A stretch of 64,000 nt of DNA, taken from Planococcus wigleyi. Its GTDB lineage: Bacteria; Bacillota; Bacilli; Bacillales_A; Planococcaceae. The translations under genes and the position numbers were made by a program. The first letter of the stretch is position 1. Every line of letters starts with the position of its first letter. Below, one piece after another: positions 55,812 to 64,000 of the stretch. Below the pieces are notes generated by a model that made no database searches, was not told the origin of the DNA, and was given only the letters and a program-made list of their open reading frames with translations. Where the stretch lies: assembly GCF_014836985.1 (NCBI RefSeq), contig NZ_JACSPU010000003.1:248001-312000 (forward strand). Reading direction: 5' to 3'.

Positions 55812-56141
55812 TTATTCTACGCTTTTGTTTGCGACAATAACCAATTTTCCTTTATCAAGTTCTTCTTCATATTGCTCTGCTTCTTGATCGGATAAACCGG
55901 CAGCTGCCAATTTAGCGCGAAGTTCATCGCCGCGTGAACTGGTCATGTTTTTCATGCTGTCCAGGAAGCCTTGTTCTTTCACGCCGACTTCTTCTGTATC
56001 CAATGCTTTAGTGATGTCTTTCGAGCGGTTTTTATCATGTGCAAAAATGTAGATGTCATCATGTGTATAACCTTGCGCTTCTAATTTCTCGATTTCCTTT
56101 TTGGCTTGTACTGCGTTTTCGACTGTCATTTTTAAAGTCAA
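55812..56141 (-). CDS. General stress protein, YflT domain
   Basis: 109 aa. The YflT (heat-induced stress protein) pattern: TVENAVQAKKEIEKLEAQGY then THDDIYIFAHDKNRS, DTEEVGVKEQGFLDSMKNM and GLSDQEAEQYEEELDKGKLV ending IVANKSVE. Cytoplasmic; role unknown, but YflT is under sigma-B in Bacillus. A sigma-B-type promoter precedes it here, which agrees. Confidence 0.88.
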   Translation of the reverse strand: MTLKMTVENAVQAKKEIEKLEAQGYTHDDIYIFAHDKNRSKDITKALDTEEVGVKEQGFLDSMKNMTSSRGDELRAKLAAAGLSDQEAEQYEEELDKGKLVIVANKSVE

Positions 56142-56179
56142 AGTAATCCCTCCAAGTAATTTCTATCTTACTACTATGC

Positions 56180-56205
56180 ATACCACGGTGACGGGGGGAT
56201 TAAAC
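56180..56205 (-). promoter_or_regulatory. Sigma-B-type promoter for the YflT-like gene
   Basis: On the minus strand -35 GTTTAA (56200-56205) and -10 TGGTAT (56180-56185) are separated by 14 bases. The sigma-B consensus is GTTTAA and GGGTAT with 12-15 bases between. It lies about 40 bases before the start codon. Confidence 0.6.
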
Positions 56206-56264
56206 AAGAGGATTTGTTGGCAATCAAGTATACTGTAAGAAATTAGAGATGAGGAGTGGTTTTT

Positions 56265-56999
56265 TTGAACATCATACCGATTGGCATTTGGGGAGGCTAC
56301 CCCAATAAAAATGAGGCAACTTCGGCTTTCTTAATCGAACAGGATGGGTTCCGTTGTTTGGTCGACTGCGGCAGTGGAGTCTTGGCGGCTGTTCAAAATT
56401 ACACGAAATTGAGCGACTTGGATGCAGTGATCATCAGCCATTACCATCCGGACCACGTAGCGGATATCGGCGTGCTGCAACACGCTGCGATGGTGGGCAT
56501 GCAGTTGAAGGAATGGGAAACGCCTTTGCTGATTTATGCGCATGACAGAGATCAGGAGGAATTCAAGAAACTGTCATATAAAGGCGTCACAGAAGGACGG
56601 GCCATACAAGCAACGGAAGCAGTAGAGCTGGGTCCGTGGCAGGTGTCATTCTGTGAAACAATCCATCCGGTGTATTGCTTGGCCATGAAGTTCACTTCCA
56701 ATGGCAAGAGTGTCGTATTTACGGCAGATACCAGCTGGAAAGAAGAATTGATCGGGTTTTCAGAAGGGGCAGATCTTCTGGTTGCCGAATCAAACCTCTA
56801 TGAAAAATACCTGGGCATCATTCAAGGGCATCTCAGCGGCAGCCAGGCTGGAGAATTGGCTGAACGTGCCGGTGCCAAGAGGTTGCTGTTGACCCATTTG
56901 CCTCAATATGGAGAACTCAATGAAATCTTGGATGCGGCAAAGTCCAGTTATTCAGGTAAAGCGGAGTTCGCAGCTATAGGCGAACGCTATGAAATTTAA
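56265..56999 (+). CDS. MBL-fold hydrolase (YhfI-like)
   Basis: 244 aa from a TTG at 56265, 8 bases after GAGGAG (a GTG 3 codons upstream is too close). Metallo-beta-lactamase fold: zinc motif ISHYHPDHVADIGVLQHAA, FTADTSWKEELI, and LLLTHLPQYGE. ADLLVAESNLYE is a ribonuclease-Z-like signature. Matches Bacillus YhfI. Likely a phosphodiesterase or similar; the substrate is unknown. Monocistronic. Confidence 0.86.
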   Translation: MNIIPIGIWGGYPNKNEATSAFLIEQDGFRCLVDCGSGVLAAVQNYTKLSDLDAVIISHYHPDHVADIGVLQHAAMVGMQLKEWETPLLIYAHDRDQEEFKKLSYKGVTEGRAIQATEAVELGPWQVSFCETIHPVYCLAMKFTSNGKSVVFTADTSWKEELIGFSEGADLLVAESNLYEKYLGIIQGHLSGSQAGELAERAGAKRLLLTHLPQYGELNEILDAAKSSYSGKAEFAAIGERYEI

Positions 57000-57107
57000 A
57001 CAGCTGGACCTCTCTGCATGATTCAGTTGAAAGCAGGCAGATAGTTTGTATACCAGATATTTTCCTTTTATCCTTAGAGCATACGAAGGATGAAAGGAAG
57101 TTAAAAA

Positions 57108-58130
57108 ATGTCACAACCCATAGATTTATTCCCAATTTCCGTTCTGGATTTGGTTCCAGTTCGTGAAGGCGGAACGACGAAAGATGCATTAGATGAAATG
57201 GTCGCAATCGCTCAGCATGTAGAGAAGTTAGGTTACAACCGTTTCTGGTTGTCTGAGCATCATAATACAGCTACACTTGCCAGCTCCGCTACGGCAATTT
57301 TGATTTCCAAAGTTCTTGAACATACGGAATCCATTCAAGTGGGATCCGGCGGCATCATGTTGCCAAACCATACACCACTAGTGGTCGCGGAACAATTCGG
57401 TACTTTGGAAACCATGCATCCAGGCCGTTTGAACTTGGGCCTTGGGCGCGCGCCGGGTACGGACATGCAGACAGCGCATGCGCTCCGCAGAACGACGCAG
57501 GAAACGGCATTTGCTTTTCCGCAGGACGTCGTTGAATTGCAGAATTACTTGAAGCCACTTGGAGGACAGGGGCCAGTCCAGGCGCATCCTGGAGTGGAAA
57601 CGGCAGTGCCGGTTTACATCCTCGGTTCAAGCACCTCAAGTGCCCAGTTGGCTGCAAGTCTTGGTCTGCCTTATGTGTTTGCTGCACATTTTGCGCCGCA
57701 GCAGCTGGAACAGGCTCTGCAAATTTACCGCAACGGGTTCAAGCCATCTGAATACCTGGCAGAACCATACGTGATGGTCTGTGTAAACGTCGTTGCTGCC
57801 GACTCCAAGGAAGAGGCGGAGAAATTGGCGACGTCCAGTGATCAGTTCTATTTGAACGTTGTGAGAGGCAGCAAGAACTTGCTTCAGCCGCCTTTGGATA
57901 CGATGGACGGCCAATGGAGTTACCGTGAAGAAATGATGGTGCGTGGCATGTCACAATACACCTTCAAAGGCGATGAACAGACAATCAGCGAACAGCTGGG
58001 GAAATTTGTAGCTCAATTGCAGGTTGACGAAGTGATTGCAGTGTCCTATATCTACGATCAGGAAAAAAGAAAACGTTCATTTGAAGTGCTAAAGCAAGCA
58101 GCAAATCGTTTCAATGTGACGACTGCCTAA
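57108..58130 (+). CDS. LLM-class flavin-dependent oxidoreductase
   Basis: 340 aa of the luciferase-like monooxygenase family (group with Bacillus YceB). It begins [40 protein letters not shown] contains the conserved H-H, then [20 protein letters not shown] and [16 protein letters not shown]. Uses FMN or F420 with O2; FMN is more likely here. Substrate unknown. GAAAGGAAG precedes the start. Single gene. Confidence 0.9.
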   Translation: MSQPIDLFPISVLDLVPVREGGTTKDALDEMVAIAQHVEKLGYNRFWLSEHHNTATLASSATAILISKVLEHTESIQVGSGGIMLPNHTPLVVAEQFGTLETMHPGRLNLGLGRAPGTDMQTAHALRRTTQETAFAFPQDVVELQNYLKPLGGQGPVQAHPGVETAVPVYILGSSTSSAQLAASLGLPYVFAAHFAPQQLEQALQIYRNGFKPSEYLAEPYVMVCVNVVAADSKEEAEKLATSSDQFYLNVVRGSKNLLQPPLDTMDGQWSYREEMMVRGMSQYTFKGDEQTISEQLGKFVAQLQVDEVIAVSYIYDQEKRKRSFEVLKQAANRFNVTTA

Positions 58131-58238
58131 TATTTACTTGAACTGTTCCACGGCAGTTGCTCTTCATGATTCACTGGTTTCAGACCAGAACGAAGCTGTT
58201 CGTTTGTATGTAGACCATAGAGACTGGAGGAGAAGTAA

Positions 58239-58880
58239 ATGAAAATAGGGATAATTGGCGCCACAGGAAAAGCGGGTAATTTAATTTTAAAAGAAGCGTT
58301 GAAAAGAGGGCATGAAGTAACGGCTATCGTCCGAAATTCACAAAAAGTCGAGAATCCGGATGTTCCGGTATTGGAGAAGGACGTTTTCAGTTTAACTACT
58401 GAAGATTTGGCGCCTTTTGATGTGGTCGTCAATGCATTTGGTGTTCCGCCTGAAAAAGCAGAACAGCATATCGAAGCTGGACGAATTTTGATCGACGCAC
58501 TCAAAGAAGCCCCCGATACTCGCCTGATTGTAGTGGGAGGCGCCGGCAGTTTGTTCGTTGATGAAGCACGGACCACTCGATTGGCTGAAACCCCTGAGTT
58601 TCCTGAAGCGTTTAAATCGATTGCCAATGGGCAAGCGCAGAATTTGGCTGATTTAGAAGCATCGGAAGGAATTCAATGGACATTCTTGAGCCCTGCGGCA
58701 TTCTTTGATCCGGAAGGCCGCCGCACAGGCCGTTACCAAAAAGGCGATGATGGTTTTATTGTGAACAACAAAGGAAAAAGCTATATCAGCTATGCAGATT
58801 ATGCACTGGCGCTAGTAGATGAAATCGAAAGTGGCGAACATAAAAATAGCCGCTTTACGGTCGTTTCTGAAAATCCATGA
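58239..58880 (+). CDS. NAD(P)-binding reductase (YwnB/NmrA-like)
   Basis: 213 aa atypical SDR. The nucleotide loop is KIGIIGATGKAGNLILKEAL, then VTAIVRNSQKVENPDVPVL. VVGGAGSLFVDEA and WTFLSPAAFFDPEGRRTGRY are typical of YwnB. No YxxxK catalytic motif is needed in this group. It may act as a redox sensor or reductase. ACTGGAGG precedes the ATG. Single gene with a terminator. Confidence 0.87.
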   Translation: MKIGIIGATGKAGNLILKEALKRGHEVTAIVRNSQKVENPDVPVLEKDVFSLTTEDLAPFDVVVNAFGVPPEKAEQHIEAGRILIDALKEAPDTRLIVVGGAGSLFVDEARTTRLAETPEFPEAFKSIANGQAQNLADLEASEGIQWTFLSPAAFFDPEGRRTGRYQKGDDGFIVNNKGKSYISYADYALALVDEIESGEHKNSRFTVVSENP

Positions 58881-58890
58881 TTGTTTTGAA

Positions 58891-58920
58891 GAAAAGCCGA
58901 TTTCCCTGGAAGTCGGCTTT
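58891..58920 (+). terminator. Terminator of the YwnB-like gene
   Basis: AAAAGCCGATTTCC pairs with GGAAGTCGGCTTTT (one G-T pair) around a 2-base loop. Confidence 0.9.
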
Positions 58921-59038
58921 TCTGTTAAACTTGCATCAGCTTAACTTGCCATGAAATGTTCACGTTCCTTAAGAAAACACAACCCTCAATCATGTATAAT
59001 GAAATGAAACTTGAGGTTTAAAGGTGGGAATCAACACA

Positions 59039-59308
59039 ATGGATTTTTTATATTTTCCTGAAGACAAATCAGAATACATCCCTGGAATTATTTCAGTTGT
59101 GATCATATTCATTTTATCCGTGCTGATTGTACGGTTATTGGTTAAAGCTTCGCGCAAGCAAGTGAAGCAATTAGAAGAACAAGGTTATCCGGTTGTCTAC
59201 AAAGACGGTTTTGATGCAGAGAAGCCAAACGAAGACCGCATGGATCCGCAAGAAAAAGTATACAAAGTGAATAAAGAAAAAGCAGCTCGCGAGAAACCGA
59301 AGTCCTGA
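59039..59308 (+). CDS. Small single-pass membrane protein
   Basis: 89 aa from ATG 59039; a GTG five codons upstream is also possible but sits on the ribosome binding site AAAGGTGG. One membrane helix (IPGIISVVIIFILSVLIVRL) followed by a basic/acidic cytoplasmic tail (SRKQVKQLEEQGYPVVYKDG, then DPQEKVYKVNKEKAAREK). Family not recognised. Confidence 0.65.
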   Translation: MDFLYFPEDKSEYIPGIISVVIIFILSVLIVRLLVKASRKQVKQLEEQGYPVVYKDGFDAEKPNEDRMDPQEKVYKVNKEKAAREKPKS

Positions 59309-59328
59309 CAACTGTCAGGGCTTTTTTT
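59304..59328 (+). terminator. Terminator overlapping the stop of the small membrane gene
   Basis: CCTGACA (59304-59310) pairs with TGTCAGG (59313-59319), then GCTTTTTTT. The stop codon is inside the left arm. Confidence 0.88.
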
Positions 59329-59390
59329 GAGCTTTTCAATAGGTGTATACTGTAAGCAAACGAGGCACTGAAGAAGTGGGGACAACGATT

Positions 59391-60677
59391 ATGAAAAATA
59401 TTTTTGGCGGTCTGCAATGGGCGGTCTTCCTGATTGCATCTTCCATTGCAGCACCGATCGCAATTGCCAGCATCTTTGGCATGGATACGGCAGATACGGC
59501 GTTATTTGTGCAACGGACCATGTTCGTGCTTGGCATCGCCTGTTTGGTGCAGGCATCCATCGGCCACCGGATGCCGATCAATGAAGGACCTGCTGGCTTA
59601 TGGTGGGGAATCTTCATTGTTTATGCCGGCTTGGTCGGCATCATGTACGCCACCGTGGAAGAATCCCTGCAGGCATTGCAAAGCGGATTATTGTATAGCG
59701 GCGTCTTGTTCATTGTGTTCGCTTATACCGGTTTGGTCGATAAATTGAAGATCCTGTTTACGCCAACCATCACATTTGTTTACTTGCTGCTGTTGGTTCT
59801 CCAAATCAGCGAATCGATTTTAACGGGTTTATTGGGCATCGTCTCAGAAGGCGATCCGGTGGATGGTGTAATCCTGGTGGGGGGAATTGCGGTTATTTTG
59901 CTGACATTCTTTTTCATGGGCCACAAACGGGCTTGGGTCAGCCGCTATTCCATTCTGTTCGCGATTGCTGCAGGCTGGTTGATTTTCTGGATTCTTGGCA
60001 AAGCGCCGGAAGCGGAAGGTGCGGCGAGTGCTTTGGTTTCGTTGCCGGAAATGCTGGTCTTTGGACCTTTGCTTTGGGACAGCGGGATGTTCGTTACGGC
60101 TTTGTTCTTGACCCTTCTGCTGATCGCCAATATGATGGCGTCTGTCCGTGTGATGGAAAGCGTTTTGAAGAATTCCTTTTCGATTGAAGCGCCAGACCGC
60201 ATTAAGCAAGCTTCAACAGCTTCTGGCATCAATCACATCATTGCAGGCTTGTTTTCCTCCATCGGCCCTGTGCCGATTTCGGGAGCGGCAGGATTTGTCA
60301 GCGCCACCCGGACACCAGGTCTGAAACCGTTCGTCTTCGGCGGAATCATTGTTGTGCTGATCAGCTTTTTTCCGGCGCTCATGGCCATTTTGGCTTCTTT
60401 GCCGGCACCGGTTGCTTATGCAGTCATTTTTGCAGTATTCACCAAAATGGTGGAAATGGCGTTCACTGAATTGGAAAACGAAAAGAATCGCCAGCATTCT
60501 TATAAAGTCGCGGCATTTGGGTTGATGAGCGGCGTCGGCATCATGTTCGTTCCGCCTGAAAGCATGGCGAACCTGCCTTCAGTTTTGGCTGCTACTTTAT
60601 CGAACGGATTGATTACCGGTACCATCATCGCCATCTTTGTGGAACAGCTTTTGTTGTGGCGCAATAGGAAATCGTGA
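59391..60677 (+). CDS. NCS2-family uracil/xanthine permease
   Basis: 428 aa from ATG 59391 behind GTGGGGA; upstream in-frame starts lack a site. About 12-14 membrane segments. Family features: GLQWAVFLIASSIAAPIAIA, later IGHRMPINEGPAGLWWGIFI, and GLFSSIGPVPISGAAGFVSA (the QNxG-like segment) then RTPGLKPFVFGGIIV. It diverges from PbuX, so a different nucleobase or related solute is likely. Single gene, with a terminator shared with pepF. Confidence 0.85.
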   Translation: MKNIFGGLQWAVFLIASSIAAPIAIASIFGMDTADTALFVQRTMFVLGIACLVQASIGHRMPINEGPAGLWWGIFIVYAGLVGIMYATVEESLQALQSGLLYSGVLFIVFAYTGLVDKLKILFTPTITFVYLLLLVLQISESILTGLLGIVSEGDPVDGVILVGGIAVILLTFFFMGHKRAWVSRYSILFAIAAGWLIFWILGKAPEAEGAASALVSLPEMLVFGPLLWDSGMFVTALFLTLLLIANMMASVRVMESVLKNSFSIEAPDRIKQASTASGINHIIAGLFSSIGPVPISGAAGFVSATRTPGLKPFVFGGIIVVLISFFPALMAILASLPAPVAYAVIFAVFTKMVEMAFTELENEKNRQHSYKVAAFGLMSGVGIMFVPPESMANLPSVLAATLSNGLITGTIIAIFVEQLLLWRNRKS

Positions 60678-60728
60678 GATGTTTTGTACTCCAATGAAAA
60701 GCGGCGCTTAACAGAAGTATCCCAACAA

Positions 60729-60767
60729 TTTAAAAAGCCGTACGCATTAGGCGCACGGCTTTTTAAA
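60729..60767. terminator. Bidirectional terminator between the permease and pepF
   Basis: AAAAAGCCGT (60732-60741) pairs with ACGGCTTTTT (60755-60764), with TTTA/TAAA extending the arms. Confidence 0.92.
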
Positions 60768-60768
60768 T

Positions 60769-62580
60769 TTATTCTTTTTCGATCTCTTCAGTCAAACGCT
60801 CCAATTCATCCACCAGTTCGCCGATATAGGCAATGGTGTCACGCAATGGCTGTTCGGTTGTGATATCGACTCCCGCCATTTGTGCGAGCTCTACAGGTGT
60901 TTTAGTGCCCCCGGCTTTCAGGACCTCAAGCCATTCTTCGACAGCTGGTTGGCCTTCATTCAAAATCCGTTTGGACACTTGAGTCGAAATGGTCAATCCG
61001 GCACTGTATGTGTATGGATACAAGCCCATGTAATAATGCGGCTGGCGCATCCACGTCAATTCAGCGCCATCTGTGATATCGACGGCATCTCCCCAGAATT
61101 CCTCCAGCACGCCGCGCTTGATGTCATTCAAAATTCCGGCATTGACGCTTTGTCCGGCATCAATCCGCTCGTATACTTTGCGTTGATACGCTGCTTCAAG
61201 CAGATGGGTAACGAAGTTGTGGTAATAAGTTCTGGCCACAATCGAAGAAATCACCCAGCGTTTGAATTTCGGATCTCCCGAGCTTTTCAGCAGGTGGTTG
61301 GCTACCAGCATTTCATTCATCGTCGAAGGAGCCTCGATAAAGTAAAGGGATGGACGTGCATTAAGGACGTTCTGTTCGCGGTTTGCATTATAGAAATGTC
61401 CGGCATGCCCAAGTTCATGAGCCAGTACAAAAACTTCGTTCATGCGGCCGGTCCAGGAAATCAAAATATACGGATGATTGCCATACGGGCTGGAACAGAA
61501 AGCACCGGTTGATTTGCCTTTATTTTGGGCAAAGTCGATCCATCTTTCCGAATACGACCGATCGACCATTTCAATATAATCAGTCCCCATAATGGAAAGG
61601 GCATCATCGATATATTGTTTGGACTCTTCCACTGTTATTTCCGGTTCGTAGCTTGGATCCAGGGAAATCTTTAAATCGGCGAATGTCATGCGATCCAGTC
61701 CATGAGCTTTCTGCAGGAGCTTGGCGTACTTTTGCATATGCGGCGCCAGTTCCTTGGTAATCAAGTCAATTTGCCGGTTGTAGAGAGAACGGTCCACTTC
61801 CTGGTTAAAGAGAAGATAATCGAAAATGCTGTCATAGCCGCGCAGGTCTGCGGTTGTTTTTTCCATCTGCAATTGCATATCGTAAGTTTTGGCAGTCGTG
61901 TGCTGGTAATCCTTCAGTTTGTTCGAGAACGCTTCAAATGCGGCACGGCGAAGCTCTGTATTAGGCTCCGCTTCCCAGTCTCCTTCAAAGGATACATAGC
62001 TGAGCGGGTAGGTTTGGCCATTTACTTCAAAATCCTCGAAGTTCATGTCGACCATTTTAGTGGTGTTGTAAAGGCCATAAGGCGCGCTGAAAGTAGAGGA
62101 ATAGGCGGCAAGGCTTTTTTCCACTTCCGGATGCAGCTGGTGGGGTTTTCGGCGCAGCAATTTCTCCAAAAACACGTGGAATTCTTCAGATTCCTGCATC
62201 GCCTGTTCCAACGTTTCTTTCGGCAGCTCGAGAAGTTCGCTGTTGATGAAAGACAGCTTGCTGCTGATTTTGGCAGCGGCTGCGCCGAATTTGCTGGACT
62301 GTAGTTGAACCTCGTTATTGGTTTGGTCTGTGCTGATCGTTAAACTGGCATAAGTGCTCAGCGGCACTAACTTTTCCAAGAAGGCCACGTAATCCGTTAA
62401 AGCCTGAATGGCAGAAGAAGCATCTACAATAGTGCCTTGTGCTTTTTTACTGAGAGCATCTGCATCTTGCTCTAAGCTTTCCAAAGCCTGATCAAATTCT
62501 TCAGAACTTGAAAATAAACTCGACAAATCCCAAGTCTCTTCAACCGGGACAGCTGAACGTGCAGGTAAACTTTTAACCAT
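60769..62580 (-). CDS. pepF: Oligoendopeptidase F
   Basis: 603 aa M3B zinc peptidase, cytoplasmic. The zinc motif is VFVLAHELGHAGHFYNANRE (HELGH, about residues 388-392), and the third ligand Glu lies in YFIEAPSTMNEMLVANHLL. The N-terminal helical domain begins AVPVEETWDLSSLFSSSEEF. It cuts oligopeptides of about 7-17 residues. Full length. GGAGAG lies upstream of the ATG. Single gene. Confidence 0.96.
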   Translation of the reverse strand: MVKSLPARSAVPVEETWDLSSLFSSSEEFDQALESLEQDADALSKKAQGTIVDASSAIQALTDYVAFLEKLVPLSTYASLTISTDQTNNEVQLQSSKFGAAAAKISSKLSFINSELLELPKETLEQAMQESEEFHVFLEKLLRRKPHQLHPEVEKSLAAYSSTFSAPYGLYNTTKMVDMNFEDFEVNGQTYPLSYVSFEGDWEAEPNTELRRAAFEAFSNKLKDYQHTTAKTYDMQLQMEKTTADLRGYDSIFDYLLFNQEVDRSLYNRQIDLITKELAPHMQKYAKLLQKAHGLDRMTFADLKISLDPSYEPEITVEESKQYIDDALSIMGTDYIEMVDRSYSERWIDFAQNKGKSTGAFCSSPYGNHPYILISWTGRMNEVFVLAHELGHAGHFYNANREQNVLNARPSLYFIEAPSTMNEMLVANHLLKSSGDPKFKRWVISSIVARTYYHNFVTHLLEAAYQRKVYERIDAGQSVNAGILNDIKRGVLEEFWGDAVDITDGAELTWMRQPHYYMGLYPYTYSAGLTISTQVSKRILNEGQPAVEEWLEVLKAGGTKTPVELAQMAGVDITTEQPLRDTIAYIGELVDELERLTEEIEKE

Positions 62581-63222
62581 ATGATCTCTCCTCTATGTAT
62601 TACGGAATTCGAACTAATTATCAGTATAGAGGCTGGATAAGAAAAAGTAAAAATATTCTTCAGAATTTAATAAAAATTTTAGAAAAAAAGGTTTATATTT
62701 ATGGAGAAGGTGGGTACTATAACAATACAAGGCGGAATCACCGTCGGAAGAATACGACTGGATTCGATCCAGAATCGCCTTCAGACGAGAAACTGCACAG
62801 CCTTGGCGGGAAATTTGCTTTACTGACGATATTCACTCTTGTCAGGGACCATTGTTATTCGGGTTTCTATCCGGAAAGTGTTTCAAACAGTAAGCCGTAA
62901 GTTTTTTGTGGAAGTGCAATTGAAAGCCTGACTGCAGAACCAAAAAATTCACTGAGATGTATATGTGAACCTTATTGCCCTATCGGCAAGTGACAGTCAG
63001 CGCAACTAAACTGCAATGACGAGAGTTTCGTATTCGTCAGAGATGTACAGTTTGTAGGAAGAATTTAATAAAATTTTCCGCGTGCAAAAAATCCCTCAGG
63101 ATTTTCGAGGGATGGAAAAAGGAAAAGCATGATCTGATGAAAAGGATCATGCTTTTTCCTTTGTCTGATGAAAAGCGTTAATGTCTCTGGATTACATACT
63201 TCAATGAAATGAGGAAAAAAAC
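62581..63222. other. Long intergenic region without a recognised gene
   Basis: An open frame at 62595-62900 has no ribosome binding site and no recognisable product. At 63091-63113 ATCCCTC pairs with GAGGGAT, and the stronger hairpin listed next follows. No RNA gene or riboswitch was recognised. Confidence 0.5.
63121..63159. terminator. Strong hairpin upstream of the thioesterase gene
   Basis: GGAAAAGCATGATC pairs with GATCATGCTTTTTCC around a 10-base loop. It ends 63 bases before the thioesterase start. It may terminate transcripts from the region to the left, none of which was identified. Confidence 0.7.
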
Positions 63223-63702
63223 ATGGAAAAACAGTTAGTAAATGCGATACAGGATGAATATGCAGAAGAATTTGCCTGGTGTTACGGCTGCGGCCGCCTC
63301 AATAAAGAAGGGCACCAGTTCCGCACCGCATGGGACGGCGAAGAAACAGTCACTTTGTATGAACCAAAGCAAGCGCATACAGCGATTCCCGGTTTCGTAT
63401 ACGGTGGATTGATCGCTTCGCTGGTGGATTGCCACGGGACAGGTTCGGCTTCATTGGCACTTCACCGGAAAAATGGTTTTGAGCCGGGGAGCGGGGAAGA
63501 ACCCCCGCGTTTTGTTACAGCTAGTTTGCATGTGGATTACTTGAAGCCGACGCCTCATGGAGTTGTCTTGAAGGCAGTGGGCACTGTGGAAGAGATTCAT
63601 CCCAAAAAGTTTAAAGTGGCAGTGAAAGTATATGCAGATGAAGCGCTATGTGCGACAGGAGAAGTCGCAGCAGTTGTCATGCCTGCTTCTTTCGCTAAAT
63701 GA
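63223..63702 (+). CDS. PaaI-family hotdog thioesterase
   Basis: 159 aa. The family motif is GFVYGGLIASLVDCHGTGSA (G-G-hydrophobic-x-x-x-x-D, Asp probably catalytic). It opens with FAWCYGCGRLNKEGHQFRTA, a Cys-containing segment with the C-x-x-C pattern seen in one thioesterase subgroup. VTASLHVDYLKPTPHG is another feature. Hydrolyses an unknown acyl-CoA. The ATG has AATGAGG upstream. Third hotdog thioesterase in the window. Confidence 0.87.
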   Translation: MEKQLVNAIQDEYAEEFAWCYGCGRLNKEGHQFRTAWDGEETVTLYEPKQAHTAIPGFVYGGLIASLVDCHGTGSASLALHRKNGFEPGSGEEPPRFVTASLHVDYLKPTPHGVVLKAVGTVEEIHPKKFKVAVKVYADEALCATGEVAAVVMPASFAK

Positions 63703-63857
63703 TGGAAGGGTCCTTTCCAGGGAAGAAGATAAAGTCTAGTTTACTGGTAAGAATATCTTGGATTATTGTATACTGATTTTATTCTAGAAGATTGAATTTT
63801 GTGAGCAGCACCATAAGGAAAAGCGTTTAAAGCGCTTCACATCTGGGAGGATACGGC

Positions 63858-64000
63858 ATGTCTGAGAAAATTTACGTTATACATGAAAACGAAGAATGGA
63901 CTAACCATCTTTTTAAACGGCTCGATGAATTGGGGCTCCCTTATGAAGATTGGTTTATTAACGAAACCTTGGTTGATTTGAATGAAACACCGCCGGAAGG
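63858..64000 (+). CDS. Partial gene, possibly ATP-grasp/RimK-like ligase
   Basis: ATG at 63858 behind TGGGAGG. The 47 codons visible give MSEKIYVIHENEEWTNHLF, then KRLDELGLPYEDWFINETL and DLNETPPEG, with no stop before the window edge. The opening resembles RimK-type ATP-grasp proteins, but the part with ATP-binding motifs lies outside. Treated as uncertain. Confidence 0.5.
   Translation, partial: MSEKIYVIHENEEWTNHLFKRLDELGLPYEDWFINETLVDLNETPPE

Noticed and set aside
62595..62900. 101-codon open frame upstream of the thioesterase gene
   Set aside because: No ribosome binding site and a composition unlike the confirmed genes.
63820..63850. cre-like sequence before the last gene
   Set aside because: Shares the AAGCGCTT core only; at least three defined positions do not match.

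Overview
The window looks like a chromosomal segment of a low- to mid-GC Bacillales bacterium. The Planococcaceae (Planococcus, Planomicrobium and relatives) are the best guess. This rests on Gram-positive ribosome binding sites, frequent TTG/GTG starts, a type II pantothenate kinase, HemY/CgoX, a PerR-type catalase operator, a LysM-NlpC/P60 wall hydrolase, the Bacillus-type glgBCDAP operon, and homologues of YkvI, YkvR, YflT, YhfI and YvbH. The taxonomic placement is inference. No rRNA, tRNA, CRISPR array, prophage or complete insertion sequence was seen.

Layout. 1-5.8 kb is an AT-rich accessory stretch of small uncharacterised genes (a lipoprotein, small membrane proteins, a SAP-domain protein). 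It carries two families of short dispersed repeats; the only housekeeping gene there is a cold-shock protein. 5.9-14 kb holds coaW, a half-size MFS protein with an FAD oxidase, a nitroreductase, hemY, katA with a PerR box, and a LysM/NlpC-P60 hydrolase. 14.4-22.9 kb is a fatty-acid/acyl-CoA degradation block: two acyl-CoA ligases, a thioesterase, two SDRs, an acyl-CoA dehydrogenase, two MaoC hydratases, a thiolase stub and a TetR regulator. It has candidate CcpA (cre) sites and a tandem operator. 22.9-31.3 kb is mixed: ogt, a tandem-repeat protein, fhs, a carboxylesterase, DUF4139 and bacterial PH proteins. 31.4-33.6 kb is a guanine-riboswitch-controlled xpt-pbuX operon. 33.6-42.2 kb has an esterase, a degenerate site-2-protease-like membrane protein, a quinone-type dioxygenase with an MhqR-like box, proline dehydrogenase, a large unknown membrane protein, shikimate kinase, a lactonase and a SCO protein.

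42.4-51.1 kb is the glycogen operon glgB-glgC-glgD-glgA-glgP, with overlapping or near-overlapping genes, followed by an SDR whose catalytic lysine is replaced by asparagine. 51.2-52.6 kb encodes a surface-anchored ComEC-type metallo-beta-lactamase with a helix-hairpin-helix tail, plus DUF3006. 53-54.5 kb has an acyl-CoA dehydrogenase interrupted by one amber codon, next to a tandem GC-rich intergenic repeat. 54.5-64 kb holds a YkvI transporter, a sigma-B-type stress gene, an MBL hydrolase, a luciferase-like monooxygenase, an NCS2 permease, pepF, a thioesterase and the start of a further gene.

Themes. Three lipid-catabolism genes are damaged in different ways (frameshift, truncation, nonsense), which suggests decay or strain-level variation in fatty-acid use. 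Several regulatory sites can be read directly: PerR, MhqR-like, two cre, a tandem TetR-type operator, a purine riboswitch and a sigma-B promoter. No convincing new multi-gene system was found. The best leads are the two accessory-region repeat families, the LSERFIEKY repeat protein, the dead protease-like membrane protein and the surface nuclease-like MBL protein.
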